A DNA stretch of 64,000 bases, from positions 1 through 64,000 of the forward strand of contig NZ_QKVL01000005.1 in NCBI RefSeq assembly GCF_003231275.1. Reading direction: 5' to 3'. Positions 1 to 11,016 of this stretch are shown piece by piece. This DNA is from Pseudomonas huaxiensis (GTDB lineage: Bacteria; Pseudomonadota; Gammaproteobacteria; Pseudomonadales; Pseudomonadaceae). Position 1 is the first letter of the stretch. Each line of letters begins with the position of its first letter. Below the pieces are notes generated by a model. It made no database searches, had not been told where the DNA came from, and saw nothing but the letters and a program-made list of their open reading frames with translations. The translations under genes were made by a program, and so were the position numbers.

Positions 1-249
1 GGGAATCAAACCGGCGTAACACGGGCAGCCACTGAAGCTGTCCAGGCTTCCCGCGACCAGTACGCCTTCGTTGATAAATGACGGAATGCCCCCGTGGATC
101 TGATAGGTCTTCCCGGTCACGCCGCACGTCACCGAGTCACCCTGACGGGCCGTAGGCAAGCCCTCGATGATGAATTCGCTGTCGCCGGTTAGAACCTGAC
201 CGCCACAGGTGGTCTTGTCGCCAATGCGAATGAGGTAGCCGAGCACCAT
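1..249 (-). CDS. PAAR domain protein (3' end outside window)
   Basis: The 83 visible codons give a PAAR-type protein. PAAR proteins form the sharp tip of the type VI secretion VgrG spike and often carry or recruit effectors. The N-terminus has the family pattern: RIGDKTTCGG, then a Gly/Asp-rich repeat (ARQGDSVTCGVTGKTY) and the C-P-C end (GCPCYAG) near residue 80. The ATG at 249 is preceded by AAGGA at good spacing. The frame is still open at base 1, so it is unknown whether the protein is a short solo PAAR of about 90-100 residues or continues into a C-terminal effector domain. It lies next to the duplicated 4.5S RNA and lipoprotein gene, in an accessory-looking stretch. Confidence 0.85.
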   Translation of the reverse strand, partial: MVLGYLIRIGDKTTCGGQVLTGDSEFIIEGLPTARQGDSVTCGVTGKTYQIHGGIPSFINEGVLVAGSLDSFSGCPCYAGLIP

Positions 250-507
250 GAATCTGCGTCCTTCTGCTTTGTCCAAAACCTCCCGGGAAATAGCTCCCAA
301 GGCCAAGGGCAGATGCTTGCAAGAGGACAGCTTGATGGTAAGCAGGCGGATTCCGAGCGCTAAGCAGGATCTTTCCGATAGAGCTATCAGTTACCGCAAA
401 AAAGGTCCGCAGGATAATGCCTGCGCCCTTACCCGTTCAGGGTGGCATGCGACGCCAAAGCCATTCGGCACAGCCACAGGCCAGACTCCATTACGGATTC
501 ATCGCTT
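250..507. other. Non-coding gap upstream of the PAAR gene
   Basis: No convincing gene, RNA or terminator is seen. Open frames here have no recognisable protein content. The region probably contains the promoter of the leftward PAAR gene, but no clear -10/-35 pair stands out. Confidence 0.4.
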
Positions 508-618
508 TTATCGGGACAAAGGAATTCAGAAAAGAGAAGGCGACGGAACAGGCAATGCTGCCCAACCCGCAGGTGAAGATTTATGCAGAGACAGGGTCCA
601 GAAGATTCTCGGACCCCG

Positions 619-746
619 GAAATGGAGGCGCCCCCATCAGCCACACCCCGGCACTCGATGTTCCCGCTGTGACTGCTGCCTTCTGGCTCTGACCAGGTGG
701 CATGCCAGCATGCTCGGGCAATCGTTGCGGGCCTTACGGGGCAAGG
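619..746 (-). ncRNA. Diverged second copy of 4.5S (SRP) RNA, possible pseudogene
   Basis: Read leftward, this stretch matches the intact 4.5S RNA at 2589-2698. Over the 68 nt from GGTCAG to the 3' end there are nine mismatches and no gaps by direct alignment. The apical hairpin keeps pairing through a C-to-G / G-to-C double change, and the tetraloop changes from GGAA to AGAA. The 5' arm still offers GCCCC to pair with GGGGC at the 3' end. An extra block with GCATGC twice (about 698-712) enlarges the region before the SRP core. The promoter equivalent is degraded: the place of TACAAT reads TAGAAC and no -35 is visible. The 3' flank (to about 508) is also homologous to the flank of the intact gene. 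It is either an inactive relic or a divergent, acquired SRP RNA. Confidence 0.75.
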
Positions 747-998
747 GTTTCAGGCGAATGGGGCTGCGAAAGTTCTACCGTGCGAACACGAGGCACGGAC
801 AAGGTGAAATCAGGGGCGTGGCCAGCACTGTCACACTTTGCTGTCACACCCATGGCCTGCATCATCAAGCGCGGGGCGCTCTACTACCTGGCGCACGTTT
901 CTGCTATTACCTCAAGTACAGGCTATGCAGCACACCCCCCGTTCATCTCTTCCCAGTGTTGTGCCCGCCAACCCGGCAAAGAATCGTAAAAAAGGCAT
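747..998. other. Gap between lipoprotein gene and second 4.5S copy
   Basis: No supported gene. A short rightward open frame has no family signature. No strong terminator for the leftward lipoprotein gene could be seen just past base 999. Confidence 0.35.
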
Positions 999-1901
999 TT
1001 AGAAATGCTTCTGAGGCGCGCATTTTCGATTGCCGGACTGCACGGCGTTGCATGCATCTTCGGCGGCGCTGTAGGCGTCCAGGTATTGCTTGCGTTCTGC
1101 GATCCGCTGTTGAGGGGTGCCGCCAGGACATCCTCCGTCGATCATATCGATGGCCGTCTTGGTCATGAACATTACCGTCTCGGTGCTGCTGGTGACGGAG
1201 GCGTTATCGGGGATCTTCGTGTCGATTACGATTTGCTTGCGGGTTTCGCAGTCGCCGGAAGCGAACGTCAGACCCGATTCGCCGCCGCCAACGATTTCAG
1301 GCGTTGCATTGTCAGGGTTGCCGGTGGCCTTGAGCGCACTCAGTTTATAGTCCTTGGCGCACGCCATGAGCAATTGGTACTCGGCATCACCATTGCCGTA
1401 TGCGGCGGTGCTGTAGCACGCCTCGTCTGCGGCGCATTCATTGAGCTTACCTATGTCGTACTGGATGAGGCCAAGGCGTTTTTCGTAGGGGTGCATGGAC
1501 CACGTATTGTTGTCTTTCGCTCCGCCGAGAGCGGCCTCTATGTACTGACCGCAGAACTGGGGATAGGTGGTACAGCTTTTCGCCTGTGTCAGGGCAGCAA
1601 TCTCTGCCTGGCAGTGAGCCGCGACCTGCTCCTGACCTGGACTCACGGTGTAAGTGGTTGCCGATTGTTCTGCCGCTGGGGCGACGTTTCCCGTGCCTTC
1701 GTCATCCGAGGTGTCGCTCGAGGTGTCGCCCAAGGTGACGACATCCATGACAACCATGAAAGGCAGGGCAACGCTCATGATCCCGACACCAAGAACGTCG
1801 CCGTCCTTGGCGGAGTCGACGATCATCTGACCAGTCTGGCCGGTATGGGTAGAGCAGCCGGCAAGCGCCAGCATCGCCATGACGGTTAGAGTTTTCCGCA
1901 T
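999..1901 (-). CDS. Cysteine-rich putative lipoprotein of unknown function
   Basis: 300 residues starting at the ATG at 1901, which has AGGAAT seven bases upstream. The N-terminus is a short lipoprotein signal (MRKTLTV...LALAGC) with lipobox LAGC and Cys16 as the predicted lipidation site. A hydrophobic stretch follows at about residues 37-58, then a Ser/Asp/Thr linker. The rest is soluble and has about ten more cysteines, several as spaced pairs (CTTYPQFC, CAADEAC), suggesting disulfides in the periplasm. I do not recognise the family. Its place between two 4.5S copies and near a PAAR gene raises the possibility of an accessory or immunity-type lipoprotein, but nothing in the sequence proves this. 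The open frame continues upstream in phase into a transposase remnant, so a start further upstream would be wrong. Confidence 0.8.
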   Translation of the reverse strand: MRKTLTVMAMLALAGCSTHTGQTGQMIVDSAKDGDVLGVGIMSVALPFMVVMDVVTLGDTSSDTSDDEGTGNVAPAAEQSATTYTVSPGQEQVAAHCQAEIAALTQAKSCTTYPQFCGQYIEAALGGAKDNNTWSMHPYEKRLGLIQYDIGKLNECAADEACYSTAAYGNGDAEYQLLMACAKDYKLSALKATGNPDNATPEIVGGGESGLTFASGDCETRKQIVIDTKIPDNASVTSSTETVMFMTKTAIDMIDGGCPGGTPQQRIAERKQYLDAYSAAEDACNAVQSGNRKCAPQKHF

Positions 1902-2102
1902 GTTTGATTCCTGTAGGGACGGGACACTGACTTCTTGGCCAATGGCTGCGCCCTTCGGAATTTCTGCCCGCAAGTGTTTGTGATGCCCGGATAGGCCTCG
2001 ACTCTCTTTAGCCGCCCAGGTCAATGCCAATGCGCCTTTATCGTCTTCCATTTCCCAGGAGCTATACGAATACGGAGTTCTGCCTGGATGGATTCCGCCG
2101 GA

Positions 2103-2204
2103 GTCTGCTACCCGAACCGGGTTTTCTTCAGCTACGTAGTCGTCCAGACACTCCGGCAGCAATGTGAACTGCGGCCGAACTTCACCCTCAATGAATCGCT
2201 TCAT
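2103..2204 (-). pseudogene. IS1182-type transposase N-terminal remnant
   Basis: The translation from the ATG at 2204 begins MKRFIEGEVRPQFTLLPECL and continues to NPVRVAD. This resembles the N-terminus of IS1182-family transposases (MKRFIEGEDR...LLPECLDDYV...NPVRVVD). The similarity stops after about 34 codons, and the rest of a roughly 450-residue transposase is missing. The frame then runs by chance into the lipoprotein gene. Bases 2205-2290 may be the end of the element, but I cannot confirm an inverted repeat and no second end is visible. It marks past insertion and deletion in the interval between the two 4.5S copies. Confidence 0.7.
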
Positions 2205-2478
2205 AGTTGTCCCTGCCACGATCACGATAATCAGGAGGTTAGACAACCGCTGATGTTTTCACACAACCTGGGCCGTTTTCTCCCATAGACGCCCCTTCAA
2301 GCAGCCCCCCAAAGGCCCCTATCTGCTCGCGATGCAGGTCAGCCGCCCAGCGCATGACCGCGAAAAAACAGAGCTACCCCACTCCGATCAGACGCGCTTT
2401 TCACCCAAGGCAACGTCAAGACAGGCACGAATGTAGGACATCCCGATTCAACACCGGACGCTTACTGACTTTTATTGA

Positions 2479-2501
2479 GAGAAGAAACCTCAGAAAAGAG
2501 G
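2479..2501 (-). terminator. Weak candidate terminator downstream of ffs
   Basis: Leftward reading gives CCTC, a six-base loop, GAGG, then TTTCTTC. The stem is only four pairs, so this is tentative. A second hairpin nearer the RNA (arms GGGTC/GACCC at 2556-2579) has no U-tract. Confidence 0.3.
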
Positions 2502-2588
2502 CAATGACAGAACAAGCGATGCAGCCTGATCCGCAGGTGAAGGGTGTTGCCGACAGGGTCAGAGAGACTTTCAGACCCCGGAAATGGA

Positions 2589-2698
2589 GGCGGCCCCACC
2601 AGCCACACCCCGGCACACAATGTTCCCGCTGTGGCTGCTCCCTTCCGGGCCTGACCAGGTTAACGGGTAATCGTTGCGGGGGGACCGATGGGGCCACC
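2589..2698 (-). ncRNA. ffs: 4.5S RNA (signal recognition particle RNA)
   Basis: This is the RNA of the bacterial SRP, which binds Ffh to target inner-membrane proteins co-translationally. The leftward strand has the SRP core GGTCAGGCCCGGAAGGGAGC followed by AGCCACAGC, with the GGAA tetraloop closed by C-G pairs, the conserved CCGCAACG on the 5' side and GTGCCGGGGTGTGGCTGG on the 3' side. Terminal arms GGTGGCCCC and GGGGCCGCC pair to close a single long hairpin, which sets the ends to within a few bases. About 25-30 nt separate the predicted transcription start from the mature 5' end. That leader can fold on itself (GGCTCG with CGAGTC), in keeping with a processed precursor. It lies between the accessory segment and ligA. 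Confidence 0.95.
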
Positions 2699-2730
2699 AC
2701 TACGCGACTCGCCAAGTGACGAGCCGCGCC

Positions 2731-2758
2731 ATTGTACCGGTCTGAGAGGGAGTTACAA
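2731..2758 (-). promoter_or_regulatory. Sigma-70 promoter of ffs
   Basis: On the leftward strand, TTGTAA (2753-2758) and TACAAT (2731-2736) are separated by 16 bp. Transcription would start near 2725, giving a leader before the mature RNA. The match and position fit a strongly expressed stable RNA. Confidence 0.8.
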
Positions 2759-2811
2759 CCTCCAGCGCGAGAAAAAACCATCATTTCTCAATGACTTGTC
2801 CCGCTGACCGG

Positions 2812-6266
<3,455 letters not shown>

Positions 6267-6293
6267 GTAATCCCGTGCCTCTGTGAAAAATGC

Positions 6294-6326
6294 TGAAAAA
6301 TAAAAGGGTTAAAACCCTTTAAAACG
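6294..6326 (-). terminator. Terminator or attenuator between smc and zipA
   Basis: Leftward strand: AAAGGG, a six-base loop, CCCTTT, then a T-rich TATTTTT. It lies in the roughly 200-bp smc-zipA gap, so zipA may have its own promoter or be reached by readthrough. The AT-rich stem is modest. Confidence 0.5.
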
Positions 6327-6467
6327 TGGCGCCAACTCTATGTTCTGACTGACGTTTTACCCACGTACGAAAAATTGACATTAAGCTAGCACGACCAAAG
6401 ATAACTTTACACCGTCTGTCGCAACGGACAGGTTCATTTAGTCCGGGTTCGTGCTTCATATCTCGTA

Positions 6468-9400
6468 TCAGGCGTCGACCATGGCCATCGCCTCCTCCAC
6501 ATCCACCGCCACCAGCCGCGAACAGCCTGGCTCGTGCATGGTTACCCCCATCAGTTGATCGGCCATTTCCATGGCGATCTTGTTATGGGTGATATAGATG
6601 AACTGCACGGTCTGACTCATCTCTTTTACCAGCCGCGCATAACGGCCGACGTTGGCATCGTCGAGCGGTGCATCGACTTCATCGAGCATGCAGAACGGTG
6701 CCGGGTTCAATTTGAAGATGGCAAATACCAACGCCAGGGCGGTCAGCGCCTTTTCACCGCCAGAGAGCAAATGAATAGTGCTGTTCTTTTTTCCTGGCGG
6801 GCGCGCCATGATCGTTACCCCTGTATCGAGTAAATCTTCGCCCGTCAGTTCCAGATACGCACTGCCGCCACCGAAAACTTTTGGAAAAAGTGCCTGCAAA
6901 CCGGCATTTATCTGATCGAAGGTATCTTTGAAACGATTACGCGTTTCCTTGTCGATCTTGCGAATGACGTTTTCCAGCGTGTCCAGGGCTTCGACCAGAT
7001 CGGCGTCCTGAGCATCGAGGTAGCGCTTGCGCTCGGACTGTTGCTGGTATTCCTCGATGGCCGCGAGGTTGATTGCGCCCAAACGCTGGATGCGCCCGTC
7101 AAGGCGCTCCAGTTCGGCCTCGGCCTCCTGTTCGCTGGCCTCCTCGGTCAGGGTCGCCAACACGCCGTCCAGGTCGTAGCCGTCGGCATGCAGTTGCTCG
7201 TGCAGGGTCTTGCGTCGCACGCTCAGGCCTTGCCATTCCATGCGGTGCTGCTCGAGCTGGCCACGCAGCAACTGGGATTGTTGCTCGGCCTGGCTACGGC
7301 GCTTCTCGGCATCGCGCAACTCACGGTCGGCATCCTCCATGTGCAGACGCGCCAGACGCATTTCCTCGTCGACGCTCATGCGCTTTTCCAGCAGTTCTTC
7401 GAGCTTGAGGCGCAGTTCTTCCAGCGGTGCCTCGCCCTCTTCCAGGTTCAGGCTCAACTGTTCGCGCTTTTCGCTCAGACGCTCGGATTGCAGTTCCAGG
7501 CGTTCCAGGGCCTGGCGGGTGGAGTCGTGCTGGGCCCGCAACGAGCCGAGGCGCACCGCGAGCTGGTGGGCGTGATCCTTGTGTTGGCGCGCTTCCTGGC
7601 GCACCCGGTCGAGGTGTTCGCGCAAGCCATCGCGCTGGGCCAGAAGCATTTCCCGCTGCTCGGTGTCCTGAGCCATCAGTTCCAGCGCTTCCTGCAACAC
7701 CAAACGTGACTCGCCCAGTTGTTCCTGCTCGATCCCGCGCTGCTCCGCAGACTCCGCCAGTTCGTCTTCAAGACGCCGACGGCGCAGGCCCAGTTGCTCG
7801 GCGCGGGCCTTGCCAGCGGACAGGCGCGCCTTCAGCTCACCTTGTTGACGGGCTTCGTCCTGGGCACGGCGGCGCAGTTGTTCACGGCCGTCTTCAAGCT
7901 GGCGCTGCTGGTCGCGCTGGTCGTTCAGTTCTTCGTCCAGTTGCGCCAGCCGGGCTTGCTGCTCTTCCTGTTCCAGGCCAAGACGCTCCAGCTCCTGTCC
8001 GCGGGCGAGCACGCCACCCTGGGCATCGCTGGCACGGCTGACCCGCAGGAAGTTGCGGCCGACCCAATAACCGTCGCGACTGACCAGACTCTCGCCCTCG
8101 GCCAGTTGCCCGCGCAGCGCCAGCGCCCGATCAAGACTCTCCACCGGCTTGACCCGGCCCAGCCACGGCGACAGATCCACCGCACTTTCGACCTTGTCCA
8201 GCAGGCTACCCGGCACGTGCGCGGCGCCCAGGCCGGCGTCGAGCAAGCGCAGTTCGCCCTGGTCGAAACCGTCGAAGCCCAGATCGCTGAACGAGTCCAC
8301 CAACACCGCTTGCAGATCGGCGCCCAGCACGGTTTCCACCGCCAGCTCCCAGCCCGGCTCGACGCGCAGGCCTTCGGCCAATCGCGGGCGTTGCTCCAAA
8401 CCATGCTCGCGCAGCCACTGGGCGGCGCCGCTGCCGGGTTCCAGCGCAGCCTGTTGCAAGGCTTCCAGCGATGCCAGACGACCGCCGAGACGCTGCAACT
8501 CGCCCTGCGCCTGCTGCTGGGCCTGGGTGGCCTGTTGCAGGCGTTCGCGCAGATGATCGAGGCGCTCGGCAGATTGTTGTTCTTCCAGTTGCAGGTCTTC
8601 CAGCAGCAGTTCGCTGCTGGCAACTTGCTCGGCCAGTTCGAGGATCGCCGCGTCTTCCGGGTCGGCGCTGAGCTGATCGCGTTCTTCGCCCAGCTTGCGC
8701 TGGCGCTCGGCCAGACGTTCGAGGCTGTGTTCCAGTTGCTGGATGCGCGACTGCTGCACCTCGGCCTGGCGGCGCGGCTCGGCGGAACGGGCGTTGAAAC
8801 TGTCCCACTGCTCCTGCCAGCCGTGCATGGTGGTTTCGGCTTCTTCAAGTGTCGCGGAGGCTTCCTCGGCCGCGGCCAGGGTCATTTCCTGTTCCGGGTC
8901 GAGCATCTCCAGTTCTTCGCCAAGGGTCGCCAGCAAGGTGCGGTCGTGCCCCAGGTGCGATTCGGTTTCCTGGCGCGAGCGCTCGGCTTCTTTGAGGTCG
9001 TCCTGCAATTGGCGCAGGCGTTGCTGACCGTGCTGGATACTTTGCTCGACCCGGGCGATGTCGCCGCCGACCGAGTAGAAGCGGCCCTGAACCAGATTGA
9101 AACGCTCGGACAGTTCGTGATGGCCATCGCGCAAGCGCTCGATGCTCGCATCGGCGTTGCGCTGCTCGGCCACCAGCGCCTCGAAGGACACTTCCTGGTC
9201 GCCGATAACGCTTTCGCGCTGGCTGACCTGGGTGTCCAGCGCGCGCCAGCGCAGGGCCGACAGTTGCGCCTTGAGCTGGCGTTCTTCGGCCTTGTATTCC
9301 TTGTACTTCTCCGCCGCCTGGGCCTGCCGGTGCAGGCGTTCGAGCTGGCGCTCCAGCTCTTCGCGCAGGTCGGTCAGGCGCTCGAGGTTTTCATGGGTGC

Positions 9401-9956
9401 GGCGGATGCGGTTCTCGGTTTCGCGGCGGCGCTCCTTGTACTTGGAGATGCCTGCGGCTTCTTCGATGAAGTTGCGCAGTTCTTCCGGCTTGGCCTCGAT
9501 GAGCTTGGAGATCATGCCCTGCTCGATGATCGAGTAGCTGCGCGGGCCCAGGCCGGTGCCGAGGAAGATATCGGTGATGTCACGGCGCCGGCACTTGGTG
9601 CCGTTGAGGTAATAGGTGTTCTGCGCGTCGCGGGTGACCTTGCGCCGGATCGAGATCTCGGCATAGGCGGCGTATTCGCCCACCAGGGTGTTGTCGCTGT
9701 TGTCGAAGACCAGTTCGATGCTGGCCTGGCTGACCGGCTTGCGGCTGGTGGAGCCGTTGAAGATGACGTCGGTCATCGATTCGCCGCGCAGGTTCTTCGC
9801 CGAGCTTTCGCCCATGACCCAGCGCACCGCATCGATGATGTTGGACTTGCCGCAGCCGTTAGGACCGACTACAGCGGCCATGTTGCTGGGAAAATTGACG
9901 GTGGTCGGGTCGACGAACGACTTGAACCCCGCCAGGCGAATGCACTTCAGGCGCAT
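6468..9956 (-). CDS. smc: Chromosome segregation ATPase SMC
   Basis: 1162 residues, typical of bacterial SMC, the ATPase core of the SMC-ScpAB condensin. Walker A (GPNGCGKSN, residues 31-39) is at the N-terminus. The ABC signature (LLSGGEKALTALALVF) and Walker B (FCMLDEVDAPLDDANVG) are in the C-terminal head. Between them are two long coiled-coil arms rich in Glu, Gln, Arg and Leu, interrupted by a hinge at roughly residues 500-650 (ELAVETVLGADLQAVLV ... GYWVGRNFLRVS). It starts at the ATG at 9956, only two bases after the stop of the upstream GntR gene, so the two are probably co-transcribed. No truncation or frameshift is seen. Confidence 0.98.
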   Translation of the reverse strand: MRLKCIRLAGFKSFVDPTTVNFPSNMAAVVGPNGCGKSNIIDAVRWVMGESSAKNLRGESMTDVIFNGSTSRKPVSQASIELVFDNSDNTLVGEYAAYAEISIRRKVTRDAQNTYYLNGTKCRRRDITDIFLGTGLGPRSYSIIEQGMISKLIEAKPEELRNFIEEAAGISKYKERRRETENRIRRTHENLERLTDLREELERQLERLHRQAQAAEKYKEYKAEERQLKAQLSALRWRALDTQVSQRESVIGDQEVSFEALVAEQRNADASIERLRDGHHELSERFNLVQGRFYSVGGDIARVEQSIQHGQQRLRQLQDDLKEAERSRQETESHLGHDRTLLATLGEELEMLDPEQEMTLAAAEEASATLEEAETTMHGWQEQWDSFNARSAEPRRQAEVQQSRIQQLEHSLERLAERQRKLGEERDQLSADPEDAAILELAEQVASSELLLEDLQLEEQQSAERLDHLRERLQQATQAQQQAQGELQRLGGRLASLEALQQAALEPGSGAAQWLREHGLEQRPRLAEGLRVEPGWELAVETVLGADLQAVLVDSFSDLGFDGFDQGELRLLDAGLGAAHVPGSLLDKVESAVDLSPWLGRVKPVESLDRALALRGQLAEGESLVSRDGYWVGRNFLRVSRASDAQGGVLARGQELERLGLEQEEQQARLAQLDEELNDQRDQQRQLEDGREQLRRRAQDEARQQGELKARLSAGKARAEQLGLRRRRLEDELAESAEQRGIEQEQLGESRLVLQEALELMAQDTEQREMLLAQRDGLREHLDRVRQEARQHKDHAHQLAVRLGSLRAQHDSTRQALERLELQSERLSEKREQLSLNLEEGEAPLEELRLKLEELLEKRMSVDEEMRLARLHMEDADRELRDAEKRRSQAEQQSQLLRGQLEQHRMEWQGLSVRRKTLHEQLHADGYDLDGVLATLTEEASEQEAEAELERLDGRIQRLGAINLAAIEEYQQQSERKRYLDAQDADLVEALDTLENVIRKIDKETRNRFKDTFDQINAGLQALFPKVFGGGSAYLELTGEDLLDTGVTIMARPPGKKNSTIHLLSGGEKALTALALVFAIFKLNPAPFCMLDEVDAPLDDANVGRYARLVKEMSQTVQFIYITHNKIAMEMADQLMGVTMHEPGCSRLVAVDVEEAMAMVDA

Positions 9957-9958
9957 GG

Positions 9959-10618
9959 TCAGTCAGTCACCAGGGCCGACAGCACCAGTTCACAACTGCG
10001 TCCGCAGTACTCGGTGAGCACCTGGCGGATTCGCGCCAGGTCACCGGCGACCACCGCCTGCAGCAATTCGGTGAACAGCACCAGGAAGTCGTTCATTTCC
10101 GCCTTGCGCTGGTCCAGGGCCAGGTAATAGGTGCGGCTCATGGCCGGCTGCAGGTTCTCGACGGTTTCCTGCAGATAAGGATTGTTGGCAAACGGATAGG
10201 CGGCGCGCATCACCGCGAAGCTCTCTTCGACGAAGGCCTTGATGTCCTGACGCGCGCAAGCCTCTTGCAGGCGCTGCTGAATGGCCAGGAACGGCGCCAG
10301 CTCGGCATCGCTCGTGCGCCGCGTGGCAACGGCGTTGCCCAGCAGGATGTACAGCTCGCTCATCAGGGTGCAAAGGCTGCGCACGTTGAGTTCGTTGAGA
10401 ACGGTCACGTGGGCGCCACGGCGCGGCAGAATGGTCACCAGATGACGGCGCTCGAGAATCAACAGGGCTTCACGCACCGAGCCACGGCTGACATTCAGTG
10501 CCTGAGTGACCTTCTGTTCCTGGATGCGTTCTGCAGGCTTGAGTTCACCCCGGATGATCCGTTCGGCCAGGTAGTGGGCAATTTGCTCGGAGAGGCTGTC
10601 CGGCGCCTTGAACGTCAT
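9959..10618 (-). CDS. GntR family regulator (FCD type)
   Basis: 219 residues with an N-terminal winged helix (SEQIAHYLAERIIRGELKPA ... NVSRGSVREALLILERR, residues 8-60) and an all-helical C-terminal ligand-binding FCD-like domain. AAGGA lies just upstream of the ATG at 10618. It is translationally close to smc and is divergent from xdhABC. A pair of TGAC...GTCA dyads sits in the shared intergenic region, one over the -35 of the likely xdhA promoter. The simplest reading is local control of xanthine dehydrogenase and of itself. A similar GntR gene stands upstream of smc in P. aeruginosa (from memory). The ligand is unknown. Confidence 0.9.
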   Translation of the reverse strand: MTFKAPDSLSEQIAHYLAERIIRGELKPAERIQEQKVTQALNVSRGSVREALLILERRHLVTILPRRGAHVTVLNELNVRSLCTLMSELYILLGNAVATRRTSDAELAPFLAIQQRLQEACARQDIKAFVEESFAVMRAAYPFANNPYLQETVENLQPAMSRTYYLALDQRKAEMNDFLVLFTELLQAVVAGDLARIRQVLTEYCGRSCELVLSALVTD

Positions 10619-10917
10619 GGTTTTCCTTCAAAATCGTTGAACGGCTAAAAACGCGGAAGTGTAACGCAAATGCCCACTGCCAGCATGCTGGAGCCGTCAT
10701 CCTCGCGAGGCTTTTCCTACAACACGCTCTCCCCCTGTGGTACGGGCTCCCGCCGTGCGCGCTTCACCCTCAGCGAAAGGATTCCCACAAGGCTAGCTGA
10801 CGCTTCAGCAGCCCGCACCAGTCGATTCACTCGTCTATTTAGGAATTCAGCTACAGAAAGCCTGCTTAACTGAAACACAGGGATTAGCGCATTGGGAGAG
10901 CGGCCGAATGGATTTTC

Positions 10918-10969
10918 TTGACCTACAGGTCAGAAAATCATTGACCGGAAAGTCAAGGCTGAATACATT
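10918..10969 (+). promoter_or_regulatory. Tandem dyad operator over a predicted xdhA promoter
   Basis: Dyad 1 is TGACCTACAGGTCA (10919-10932) and dyad 2 is TTGACCGGAAAGTCAA (10941-10956). Their centres are about 23 bp apart, roughly two helical turns. TTGACC at 10941-10946 with TACATT at 10964-10969, 17 bp apart, forms a sigma-70 promoter for xdhA, with dyad 2 covering the -35. FCD-type GntR proteins often bind such dyads. The neighbouring regulator at 9959-10618 is the obvious candidate. The rest of 10619-10917 shows no gene. Confidence 0.6.
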
Positions 10970-11016
10970 TCGCCTCAGTCCGCTCAACAACAATAATTCG
11001 CTTGTGAGGCCCTTCC

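Noticed and set aside
248..1168. 306-codon rightward open frame over the second 4.5S copy
   Set aside because: Translation is Arg/Cys-rich, has no family signal and lies across the structured RNA copy; it follows from high GC content.
1902..2246. Extension of the lipoprotein to a 415-residue protein
   Set aside because: The upstream part is transposase-like, while a lipoprotein signal and ribosome site mark the start at 1901.
7719..10127. 802-codon open frame antisense to smc
   Set aside because: Shadow of the coiled-coil coding; it runs across the smc-GntR junction and has no domain.
10670..10873. 67-codon rightward frame upstream of xdhA
   Set aside because: No ribosome site or recognisable motif; Ser/Arg-rich chance frame.
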